From assembly GCA_011032825.1 (NCBI GenBank), contig JAADJZ010000034.1, forward strand, positions 186,001 through 250,000: a stretch of DNA of 64,000 bases. The letters run 5' to 3'. Every line of letters starts with the position of its first letter. Position 1 is the first letter of the stretch. This document shows, piece by piece, positions 23,264-32,889 of the stretch. The translations under genes were made by a program, and so were the position numbers. Source of the DNA: Massariosphaeria phaeospora. Its lineage: Eukaryota > Ascomycota > Dothideomycetes > Pleosporales. The notes under the pieces were generated by a model. That model made no database searches and was not told the origin of the DNA. It saw only the letters and a list, made by a program, of their open reading frames with translations.

Positions 23264-24169
23264 ATTGGAACGTGTCGACTTGATCGAGACCGGCGAAGGT
23301 GACGAGGGATCGATACTCCTGCGCATGCGCGAGAATCTCTCCCGTGTAGAAAGTTTCGAGGAAGAATTATCGAATGTCAGCCAGCAACACGTTTTCGATC
23401 TGTGTATTAACATCACCCTAAGATAGATGGGATATTCGTGGTGACCGACCGGTGCTTTTGCCCATACGCGAGAACCATCTTCAAATTTCAATATGCCTAG
23501 GACAGGACACAGCTTCCAAATATACCAGGTCAATTCAGACCTTGCGTCTACATTCTTCAGCCAGCTAAATCTATGCTATGTGGCTGACCTGTTTCGTAGC
23601 ACAGAGGTGAGGCAAAGTTTTCGATAATATCATAGAGACGACGGTTGAGGTAGATGAGAAAAAAGCTGTGTTGCACCTTATAGCAGACAGTTACACGACT
23701 AGCAACGAATAACGACAGCATCAAGATCTGATGAACACTGTCCAGTGAGGCCTTACACCCACACCACTTGGAGTTATCACATGGCCCACGGCTAACCTGT
23801 CCAGCTTCCTGGTACCATTTTCCAACTCGACAATGCATGTTGTCCGTAGACAAAGACACGGAACAACGAACATCACACGTGGAGCCATTGTCCTTCCAAT
23901 CTCGACAAAGAAACTCGACTATACCTCGAGCACGATGACCAGGTTCCTTTCAGCACAACAAAGCCATTCACACAGTCTTTTCAGGGTCACTTGCAAGCAA
24001 AGCCCACCACAAGAATAAGGAAGGTCTTCCTCCATTATCTCTTATCTCTTCCCCTTCTCTCCGTAAACTTCTTGTTTAGCCCAAGTACCGCATTACACTA
24101 CAAACAGCACCACTACACCACACTCCCAGACGCAAAAAGCATCTCCCACCAAACCCAATCAACACCACC
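23264..24169. other. Intergenic, no gene seen
   Basis: 3' flank of PGA2 and promoter of the secreted-protein gene. A CT-rich stretch near 24025-24065 precedes the start codon. No RNA gene recognised. Confidence 0.4.
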
Positions 24170-24757
24170 ATGAAGACCACTATCCTAAGCAGCACCCTCG
24201 CGCTGCTGCTCCCCCTCGTCCACGGCAACCCCAATCCAGCAATGGGCGGCTTCTCCTATCCCGCACCAGCGCGGAACCCGACCTCCGTCCTCGTCGTGCC
24301 CATCCAAAAGCCCACGCACCAATCCCCAGCCGTCGTCGTAAAGCCCACCCACGCCGCCAACACGCCCGCCGTCGTCGTGAAGCCCACCCATCCTGGCCCC
24401 CCCATGGCCACCCACCCGCCCGCCATCCAAGTCGAAGACTTCACGCCGCCCCCCGCGCACCTCCTGCTCGACAAGCGCGCTGAGGGGATGGGCCGCTGGA
24501 AGGGCTGCGACAACGCCAACTTCACGGGCATGTGCCAGGACTTCCGCGACAGCCTCATAGAGTGCCACGATCTGCCTGTGGAACTGAAAGACCGCATGAC
24601 GTCCGTCGCAGTCGTGTCGGGCCAGTACTGCTGGTTCTTCGAGGGCAACAAGTGCCTGGGCACCAAGCTGGAGGTCAAGCCTCCGGGAACCCTCAATTTG
24701 CGCGGCAGGAGGTTCGATAATGCCATTAGGAGTTGGAAGTGCTGGAAGCAAGAATGA
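24170..24757 (+). CDS. Secreted protein with Kex2 prodomain and crystallin-like cysteine domain
   Basis: A single exon of 195 residues from ATG in CACCACCATGA. The signal peptide is about residues 1-19 (ending VHG). Residues 20-98 are a Pro/Val-rich segment with PAVVVKPTH twice. LLLDKR at about 98-103 is a Kex2 site, so the mature protein should begin AEGMGRWKGC. The mature 90 residues contain six cysteines (WKGCDNANFTGMCQDF, LIECHD, GQYCWFFEGNKC, SWKCWKQE). The tyrosine/aromatic layout recalls small beta/gamma-crystallin-like secreted fungal proteins, but that is a resemblance only. Role unknown; effector or antimicrobial activity is speculative. Confidence 0.8.
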   Translation: MKTTILSSTLALLLPLVHGNPNPAMGGFSYPAPARNPTSVLVVPIQKPTHQSPAVVVKPTHAANTPAVVVKPTHPGPPMATHPPAIQVEDFTPPPAHLLLDKRAEGMGRWKGCDNANFTGMCQDFRDSLIECHDLPVELKDRMTSVAVVSGQYCWFFEGNKCLGTKLEVKPPGTLNLRGRRFDNAIRSWKCWKQE

Positions 24758-24944
24758 ACTAAGGGGGAGGCTAAAGGTAAGGATTTGTGTTTCAGCTCGT
24801 TAGGTTCAGGGTTCTCTGCAGTTGCGTTGTATTCATCTATTTTGTTTTCTATTTTTTCCTATGCTTGAATGTGGGATCTGCTTCTAATGATAAATCTAAT
24901 GATACTTACACATGATTTAAAAATTTGTCTTCTAAGCTGCATTA

Positions 24945-25175
24945 TGGACATGGATCATAAAAGTTCCCTTCCACACGTGTGAGGGTCATGAATCATGAAA
25001 ATTTCCTTCCAAAATGTGTGGGGGCATGGTTTATGAAAGTCGTCTTCCAAATATCTGGGAGGAAATGCCTCATAAAGTTTCCTTCTAAATGGGTGGGGGT
25101 AAATGATCTAGAAAAGACGCCCTCAAAATGTGTGGGAGATGATCCATAAAAGTTCGCATCCAATCTGTGTGGCGC
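24945..25175. repeat. Degenerate tandem repeat, about 38 bp x 6
   Basis: Six imperfect units run in series, each following the order CATGGATCATAAAAG, then TTCC.TCCA, then TGTGTGGGGG. Units drift by several bases and one or two indels. It begins about 190 bases after the stop codon of the secreted-protein gene. No frame is conserved among units, so it is not coding. Confidence 0.75.
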
Positions 25176-25457
25176 TGTTGAGAAGATTTGCCTTATGTTA
25201 AATACGTCGTAGAGTGCGCTGGGCCCGGGTGTACGTTTTCAAGTGCTTTTGGACAACCTGCTGCTGAGCGCTTATGATGCTCCTCTTCCAGGCGTCTTCG
25301 CTTGTGTGGCTGGTCCCCGGTAGACTCTCTGATGCGCATCTGAATATACGTGGGAATTGGATGCGAGGTGGATGGGGCAGGAAAGTGGCAATTGATGAAA
25401 AATAGCTTGACCTGGAGTAGATGGTATGTAGGACATTTGCTAATTTACGTTTGTCCG
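25176..25457. other. Intergenic, no gene seen
   Basis: 3' flank of the minus-strand aminotransferase. No feature recognised beyond the repeat to its left. Confidence 0.4.
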
Positions 25458-26951
25458 TTACTCTTTGATGTATTTCTTGAGCCCTCTCAGCCTCTCTTGC
25501 GCCGTCTCCAGCACATCGTCATTCTTGCAGACGGCGAAGCGCAACCAATCCTGCACAATATGTGCATTCTGCGGTGTGAAGAACTCGGTCGGTGGAATAG
25601 CCGCAACACCAACCTCCTTGATGAGAAACCACGATAGCTGGAAGTCCCGAGGTCGCTCTGCAACATGTGGCGGAAAGTCGTAGTCGGCTGGTAATTGCAC
25701 TTTCGCCATGTTGACAAGCACGAAATATCCACCTTCAGGGTCGGAGTAGGGCAGTCCGAGCTCGTCCCAGATTGCATTGAACTTGTCCATCTTCCCTTTC
25801 ATTTCTTTCTTCGACTCTTCCCAGAAGTTGTGGGCGTCTGCCTGTTCGAACCCAATCGCAGTCGCTTCCTGTAGAGGCGATACGCTGGAATAACAGATGC
25901 GTGTATGTGCAGCACTGACATACTTGATCAGGTGTTCTTGTCCGATCAACCACCCTACCCTCCATCCTGTTGCGTAGAAGTTCTTTCCTCCTGAACCGAC
26001 TGTAAGCGTGAGTTTGGCGATCTCAGGCGACAGTGTCGCAACTCGAGTGAAAGGGACGTAGTATAGACGGTCATAGACTTCATCGGACAAGATGATGATA
26101 TTGTGCTTCACGCAGATGTCACCAATCGCTTGCAGTTCTTGTTTCGAGAACACCTTTCCAATGGGGTTGTGTGGAGAATTGAGAACGAGCATTCGCGTTT
26201 TGGGCGTGATGGCGTTCTCGAATGCTTCGATATTGAGAGTCCACTCTGCTGCTGAGGTAGTTTTCGTAGCCCCATCTTTCGGTGGGTGCATCGGCACGTA
26301 GACAACCTTCCCGCCGGGCATCTCGATGTTGCTGATGTACTGGTCGAAGAAGGGCTCGAAGACTATGACCTCGTCGCCAGGCTCGACGAAAGCCATGAAA
26401 GCGCTCAACATGCCCTCATTTGCTCCTGTGGTAATTGTGACCTCCTTCTCAGGATCGATCGTGTGGCCGAAGAAGGGAGAATACGCGTCCGCAATTGCCT
26501 TCTTCAAGCGGGGTCGGCCTTTCGTAGGCGAGTACTGGTTACAGTCTACTCTGTCGAGGGCTGATTTGGCGGCATCGAGCACGAACTGGGGAGGATTGTA
26601 GCCGAAGAAGCCCTGGCCCATGTTCACGATGGGCTGGACGGGGGATGCGGCCGCCGCTTCGTTGACGATGGACCTCAAAACGTAAGTCCACGAGCCAAAG
26701 TATGGAAATCGACCTAATTACCAGACATCCTGCTTCTGGCCGGCGACTCGTGCTGCTGGCTTGAAGGGGTCTTCTCGACCGGGCGTGGCTGCCATGGTGC
26801 GTACTGGCGTGAAGGTAGGATGGAGGGTTGTCGATTCCGCGGGTCTAAGTAGTGGTGCTGGCGGGGTGAAGGTAGAAACAAATGGGGCTTCTCGCAACGA
26901 GCTCGCGAAAGCTTTTGATGTTGGGGTGAAAGTAAGTCCGAAACGCCGCAT
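25458..26951 (-). CDS. BNA3: Kynurenine aminotransferase-like class I/II PLP aminotransferase
   Basis: Exon 2 is 25458-26673 and exon 1 is 26722 to the start, joined through a Trp codon. The core is complete: NMGQGFFGYNPP, ANEGMLSAFMAFVEPGDE, VLNSPHNPIGKVF, ILSDEVYDRLYY and the PLP-lysine motif GSGGKNFYATGWRVGW. Known: fungal Bna3/kynurenine aminotransferase makes kynurenic acid; relatives accept other amino acids. Two in-frame starts exist. The ATG at 26795 (MAATPGRED) gives 429 residues of enzyme. The ATG at 26951 adds 52 residues rich in R, S and T (MRRFGLTFTPTSKAFASSLR), like a mitochondrial presequence. The outer start is given here; both may be used. Confidence 0.9.
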
Positions 26952-27249
26952 GTCTGGGGAAAGAGGGAAAAACTTACGATCCCCCACAGAACGCGACGAT
27001 AAACTGCAAAGTGAATTGCGTGCTCAGCGCACATCAACACCTGCATGCGGGCGGCCACACGACGTCTGACGTCCGAGCAATGCCGTCATCAGCCGGCGCG
27101 GGCCCGAGCGTTGTCCGATGCCGGCGCGAGCTGCAGGTGAGCTGAGACGCGTTCCTTCCCCAGAGTCTGGCACGCGGCACGCTTTATGCTTTATTCTACG
27201 CGATCGCTGCAACGGAGGCCGCCTGCCCGCCTGCTGCGCTGCCACCGCC

Positions 27250-28866
27250 ATGGTCGCCTGTCCCATGTGCAATCGGCAGGTCCGCGAACTGCACATCAAC
27301 GAGCATCTCGACAGCAACTGCACCGTGGCGCTGACCGACGCCAGCGAGCCCTCGAGCACCCAGAAGCCGCACAGCTTCTTCACGCCCGCCGGCCGCAAAG
27401 CACCCACAGCACCCACGGCCACGCCAAAAGCAAAGAACGGCCACCCAGCCTCATCGCCGCCAGCAACACAGCATGTGCCGGTAGACCGGCCGAAGACGCC
27501 CCCAGCGGGCACGAAGCGATCGTTCGGCGACACAGCCGACAGCCACACCAATGGCGATGCTCCTTCCCCGTCAGCCCCGAAGCGCACCAAGCTGAGCGCC
27601 CTGCAGAAGGTGGCACCTCTGGCGGAACGCATGCGGCCCAACTCTCTCGACCATGTCTATGGCCAGGATCTAGTCGGACCCGGCGGGCTGCTAAGGGGCA
27701 TGCTGGAGACGGACAAACTACCGTCCCTGATACTCTGGGGCCGCCCCGGGACAGGGAAGACCACCATCGCCAGGCTGATCGCGAACACATCGGGTGCAAG
27801 ATTTGTGGAAATCAACAGCACGAGCACGGGGATAGCAGAGGTCAAGAAGATATTCCAGGAGGCAGTGAGGGACCTACAACTTACCGGGCGGAAGACCATT
27901 GTCTTCTGCGATGAGTTACATCGTTTCAATAAAGCTCAGCAAGATGTCTTCTTGGGACCCGTGGAAGCGGGTCAGATTACCTTGATTGCCGCGACGACGG
28001 AAAACCCATCATTCAAGATCATCAACGCACTGCTATCGCGATGTCGAACCTTTACACTCAATGAGCTGACTACCAATGACTTAATCAAAATAATGGAGCG
28101 GGCCCTTGCGGCTGAGAGCTGTATCTCAGAGCTACTAGACGCTGAATTGCTCAATTACTTTGCAGCGTTCTCAGATGGTGACGCCAGAACTGCCCTCAAC
28201 CTTCTTGACCTCGCCATGAGCCTCTCCAAACAGCCCTCTATAACCAAGGACGATATCAAGAACGCGCTGACGAAAACCCTGGTTTATGATCGAAACGGGG
28301 ACCAGCACTATGACAGTATATCTGCGTTGCACAAGTCGATCCGCGGCTCTGACCCAGATGCTTCACTTTATTACCTGTCACGCATGCTAGAGTCTGGAGA
28401 GGACCCGTTGTACATTGCACGACGACTCGTCGTAGTCGCTTCTGAAGATGTTGGCTTGGCAGACAATTCTATGTTGTCCCTCGCCACTGCAGCGTACACT
28501 GCTTGCGAGAAAATAGGCTTGCCCGAGTGTCGCATCAACCTCGCCCACGCAGTCGTGGCCTTGGCATTATCCCCTAAGTCGACACGCTCGTATGTGGGTC
28601 TCAAGAATGCTTCGTCTGCTCTACGGGAACCAGGGATAGCGAACCTGCCGATTCCATCCCATCTACGGAATGCGCCGACGAAGATGATGAAAGAGATGGG
28701 CCATGGTGCAGGCTACAAATACAACCCAGACTATCTGGACGGCAAAGTACAGCAAGAGTATCTGCCCGACGGGCTTAAGGGGAGGAAGTTTCTGGAAGAC
28801 ATTGATTTGGGGACGATGGTTGACGAGGATCTTGTCGGTGAGGAGTTGATCCCAGAAATAGATTGA
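27250..28866 (+). CDS. MGS1: Mgs1/WRNIP1 AAA+ ATPase with UBZ zinc finger
   Basis: A single exon. The ATG at 27250, in CCACCGCCATGG, starts MVACPMCNRQVRELH and gives 538 residues; the frame is open 44 codons further back, but that segment is not family-like. The N-terminal UBZ4 finger is CPMC..HINEHLDSNC. A disordered linker follows, then the AAA+ core: Walker A WGRPGTGKTT, Walker B VFCDELHRFNKAQQD (DELH where most have DEIH), sensor TTENPSF. The C-terminal tetramerisation region includes RMLESGEDPLYIARR and SEDVGLAD. Known: stabilises stalled forks and modulates DNA polymerase delta with ubiquitylated PCNA. It is divergent from the aminotransferase, about 300 bases apart. Confidence 0.95.
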   Translation: MVACPMCNRQVRELHINEHLDSNCTVALTDASEPSSTQKPHSFFTPAGRKAPTAPTATPKAKNGHPASSPPATQHVPVDRPKTPPAGTKRSFGDTADSHTNGDAPSPSAPKRTKLSALQKVAPLAERMRPNSLDHVYGQDLVGPGGLLRGMLETDKLPSLILWGRPGTGKTTIARLIANTSGARFVEINSTSTGIAEVKKIFQEAVRDLQLTGRKTIVFCDELHRFNKAQQDVFLGPVEAGQITLIAATTENPSFKIINALLSRCRTFTLNELTTNDLIKIMERALAAESCISELLDAELLNYFAAFSDGDARTALNLLDLAMSLSKQPSITKDDIKNALTKTLVYDRNGDQHYDSISALHKSIRGSDPDASLYYLSRMLESGEDPLYIARRLVVVASEDVGLADNSMLSLATAAYTACEKIGLPECRINLAHAVVALALSPKSTRSYVGLKNASSALREPGIANLPIPSHLRNAPTKMMKEMGHGAGYKYNPDYLDGKVQQEYLPDGLKGRKFLEDIDLGTMVDEDLVGEELIPEID

Positions 28867-29205
28867 ATGGGCGGAATCAACCACTCGAGGTTATTTTTCA
28901 ACAAATTTTCGGATGACCGATTTGGATATGGAGATTTTTTAATTAGCGGATATCTACATGTCGATATCGGTAGATCAGACAACGCCATGCTTTCTATGGG
29001 TGTAAAAATTGGTTGAATTCGTTGTGAGCACTGCGCAATACACATGTCGAGCAGTGATCACATGGACATGGATGGTTGATACAAAGCGAATACCCTTGCA
29101 TACTTTTCTAACTACTCCTTTTCCACGATACATATTTTTCTTGACTGCTACCCGTCTCCTTCCAGCGACGGCACTGCTAATCAGCTTTCATTGCCACCCA
29201 TGCAT
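28867..29205. other. Intergenic between convergent genes
   Basis: 3' flanks of MGS1 and the small secreted-protein gene. AT-rich at first; no gene seen. Confidence 0.45.
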
Positions 29206-29681
29206 CTACTCGGTGTGCCAGCCAGGGAAGTAGCCGGTAAGCGCGATATCCGAAGTCGAGGCATTGCACTTGGGAGTCTTCTCATTCGTCAGTAACGGAA
29301 ACGTCGGCGTAAAAGAATGGGATCAAGCTAAACAACTCACCCTGCGTGATCCGTGGCAGTAGTGGATGCATTCCCACACGTTGTAGCGCTTGTGGTTCGG
29401 CTTGCACTTCGAGCCGCAGTAATGGTAGGGCGCGCACTGGCTGAGGTCGATCTCCCAGACCTGAAAACGTGTTAGTTTCGTTTAGTTTACTTTACTTTGC
29501 GAGGTTAGGGTTGAAGCGGGTTGCGCAGCGTATGGGAACGTACCTCTTTGTTCTTGCGGGTCTCGAGGTTTTTGGCCTTGCGGGCCTCGAGACGCTCGCG
29601 GCGCGGACTGGCGTCGACGACAGTGGTGAGTGCGAGAAGGGCAACGCAGAGCACGGAGAGGCTTTTGAGTTGTAGCTTCAT
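29206..29681 (-). CDS. Small six-cysteine secreted protein (spliced)
   Basis: Three exons that no single open frame reveals: 29544-29681, 29341-29460 and 29206-29280, with GTACGT..TTCAG and GTGAGT..ATGAG introns, both phase 0. The product has 110 residues. The signal peptide is MKLQLKSLSVLCVALLALTT then VVDA. A basic Arg/Lys/Glu-rich stretch follows (PRRERLEARKAKNLETRKNK). The cysteine region reads QCAPYHYCGSKC, VWECIHYCHG, TPKCNAS, that is C-x5-C-x3-C-x11-C-x3-C-x8-C, ending GYFPGWHTE. No family recognised. The size, signal and cysteines fit fungal small secreted or effector-like proteins. Confidence 0.75.
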
Positions 29682-29692
29682 CTTTGCGGATG

Positions 29693-29717
29693 GTGTGTGT
29701 GTGTGTGTGTGTGTGTG
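29693..29717. repeat. (GT)n microsatellite
   Basis: About 12 GT dinucleotides lie just upstream of the start codon of the six-cysteine secreted protein, so they would be in its 5' leader or core promoter. Confidence 0.95.
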
Positions 29718-31363
29718 AAGGCAGTGTTGCTAGTGTGGTGTTCGGGTGATGAAGAGAAGACTTGAGAACGGAGGGAAGAGGGTACTTAGATACCCAAGTG
29801 GAATTTGGGGGTGCAAAATTTGCAACGTGGACTTTTCGTAGAGTGCCTCTCGCGCACCATTGATAATAGCTACGACTACAGTTGGTGGGTCGGTACTGTC
29901 TTCGTACCATGGGATCAGGGGATTCGAGTATCATGTCCCGATTTTAGGGTTTTGGTCAGAATTCAGCTGTGGAAAAATATACATCGGAAAGGTCGATTAG
30001 TCGAGTGAGAATTTGTTATATTATTGCCTACTTCTGCCTCATTGCCTCGTTCAGCTGAGTTCCATGGTTCTGTTGTTTCTTGACTGATACTGGTATATGC
30101 ATTGGGCTAAAGTACCAGATAGCTAGCTACCACCGAACCAAGACTCTATGTTTCTGTCAGCTTTTGTGTGTATGTAGCGAATTTTGAAATTCTAAATTTT
30201 TACTTGCCCAAGATCATTATTTATGAGAAGAAAGGTTTTCGCAGTACAAACGTTGGGAGCATGCGGTAGGCTATACCAAAATAGTATTAGTCTACGCCTC
30301 ATCTATCGCTAGACTGGAGGCTTGCCGACGGCCCAGAATAGGCGAAAGTGGGGCATGTACGTAATATTGATTGGAGCTCGGGGACGGCCCTACGCACTGG
30401 CGTACCTAAGGGCGGATCCTCAACCTTGTCTCACCGCCACCGCACACTGCTTCAATCCACCTCGTTTTCTCAACCACCCAGAATGAGGGAATCATCCCGC
30501 ACGGACAAGAGGTAGTCACGCAACCACGTAGCCCCCAACGAGGTTGAACGCCACCCGAAATGCCTATACTCGCGTTCGCAGCCACAAAGAATCCCATTCG
30601 TTCGGTCGTCGTATTTCTCTATGCATCTGCAGTCTCGAATACGAATATGAGTGTGGAGCCAATTAAGTGAAACCCCGGAGCATGGGAAGAGCCCAAGCGC
30701 TCCAGGCGAACGAACGGGTAGAGTCCGTGAGGCTGGATACGAGGAGTAATTTGGAATTACTATGGTAGGAGAGTGGTTCGCTACGGGTGGCGGTTGAGAT
30801 TCGAGAGAGAACTCGAGGACTTCGGATGATGGTGAAAAGTAGGATAAGTATGGAGTGAGATCGGTGACTATTGACTTTATAGGGAGCAAGGGACACTCCT
30901 TCCGGTGTTCTACTGAGCAATTGAGCAGCATCCCGAAGACACAGCGTCCCGATTCCGAAGAAGAAAGTACTTCCCGGATAAAGTAGACTACCACCCGTCG
31001 TACAACCAATCTCTTACAACGCCAGTTTTGTGGGTGTGGTCATACACCGAGCGCTATTCTCGTTCCCGCGCGCGTCCAGGGATAAGCCGCGTTGTGTGCT
31101 GTTGTGTATCACAGCATCCTAGCCATTTTCTCGTATCTATGAGAACTCACCCTGATCAGCGGGACCTATCTTAGGAGTTAGTAGGAACTCTCGTATACGG
31201 GCAGTGCTTAAGTGATGAATTTTGGAGCTTAAATCTACCGGGGCCCCAGCTAGGACTGAATGGAGCCTGGTGATATCTCCTCCGAGTTTGCTTGCTCTCA
31301 ACCCAGACTACTACCACTGTCCCTCTGTGGAGGAACGAGACTGCCAATCAGTCACCTCTCGAG
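29718..31363. other. Intergenic; probably contains the missing 5' exon of the CFEM gene
   Basis: No gene is called. A 179-codon minus-strand frame at 30470-31009 has no recognisable domain. The CFEM gene to the right lacks a signal peptide in its visible exon, so a short upstream exon is expected somewhere in 30.9-31.3 kb; I could not place it. Confidence 0.35.
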
Positions 31364-32889
31364 ATGTCATCCATCGATGGCACTTATTCTCCGTTCGATG
31401 ATTACCCGGGCTACTCGGGCATGGCGCCTTGCATGCGCACATGCGACCATAGCTTCGGGTACAATGTATGTGGAAACCTCTCCTCATGCATTGGCGATAC
31501 TGAGTTGATCTTTAGGGATGTGATCGAGCTCCTTGTTGGTGCAACAAGGGCAACTTGGACTTGAGAGTCGGATCTATTACACGATGCGCATCTTCCGAAT
31601 GTACGTTCGCCAACATGAACACGGCAACGGATGTGAGCGTGCTCTCGGGGATACAAGTTATGTATTGTGCGGACCGTGGACAGAGCCCGGCGGGCATGAC
31701 GATGCCGAGTACGGTGGATGCGATGCCTACCGGCAGTAGTGATCCGTTTGCGACGGATACCTTCCTAGTGACTGGGACAGCTTCGAGGACCAGGCCGACT
31801 TCTGGTCCGGCTGCTACGGGTACGTATACACGTCAGCCGCTACGCGCCATTGTCTTTTCATATTCCTGTTCTTCTTCGTCTGGGTCCACTCCCATTGACA
31901 TCACCAGAACCTGCAACATCATTGTCAACTAGGGCCCAATTTGAGGGACCTTCTCAGACCTCGGGTATAAATCCTTCAAAGAGGCTGGAGTGTATGTGCT
32001 AACATATATACAAAAAGCACCACCATCCTCTGCTCCCAGCTCGAATGTTCTATCCACCGCCGCTAAAATCGGCATCGGCATCGGCGCGGGCTTCTGCGTC
32101 CTCGTCGCGATCTCGATTGTGCTCAATCTCATAAAACGGCGAAGTCGACAGCCACAATACTTCCAGCCTCCTCCACCACACTTTCCAAACGGCATGCCAC
32201 AGCCACCACCAATGCTCCCCATGGCGCCGACCCCATACTCAGGCAGCGGACCCTTCACCCCGCCTCCGCTCCAGCAACCAGCGCCTATTCATCCACCCCA
32301 ACCGCCTGTAGGTTTCGCTAGCAGCAAAGGCGACGTGAGCCCCATCGAAGAAAAAGCCTTTCCTGTCTCCACTGTGACGAGAAAATTAGTCAAAGCCGGC
32401 GCCCTCCCACCGACATCACCAGGCCCCGCGGCAGTCCACCCCCAGCCTCAATCTCCATCTCCATCTCAACCTCGATCTCACACGCCCAAGACCCCCGTTC
32501 CCCATGAAGTCCCCGGCTCCGTCCCGCCTCTCCGACACGAAGCCTCCACGGACGGCCAAATCACAAAAACGGTCTCAACACGCGGCACGGAACTCCCGAC
32601 TGAGCCACAACCGCCTCTAAATCAGTACCCCAACACTGGCCCAACCCGAGGCACGGAGCTAGACGGCCAGCAGTATGCGCCTCCGAACCGCTACCCAGGC
32701 CCACCGCAGTACGAGGCAAATAGGCTGGACCAGTGGGCACGTAGCTTAGGCTATCAGGGCGAGCACACGCACGAGGTTGACGGCGGGCAGAACCAGTGGC
32801 GGGAACAACAGCGGCAAGAGCTACCGGGCCAGCCATACGGGCATCAGCAGCAGCACAGCGGAGCTTACGAACTCGGCCCGGGGCGATAG
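31364..32889 (+). CDS. CFEM-domain single-pass membrane protein (5' end incomplete)
   Basis: Visible exons are 31364-31465, 31516-31819 and 32018-32889, 425 residues. The CFEM pattern appears only after removing the 50-nt intron 31466-31515: APCMRTCDHSFGYNGC, then DRAPCWC, then ITRCASSEC, with a later VMYCAD as the probable eighth cysteine. Asp before the CxC is typical. A Ser/Thr stalk is followed by one span (IGIGIGAGFCVLVAISIVL), a basic stop KRRSR, and a Pro/Gln-rich cytoplasmic tail with RGTELP and RGTELD. Known: CFEM proteins act in haem uptake, adhesion or surface sensing. No signal peptide is seen at the ATG used, so an upstream exon probably exists. The 198-nt second intron is long for this window. 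Confidence 0.72.

Noticed and set aside
30470..31009. 179-codon minus-strand frame
   Set aside because: No recognisable motif, no good start context, and it lies where the CFEM 5' exon and promoter are expected.
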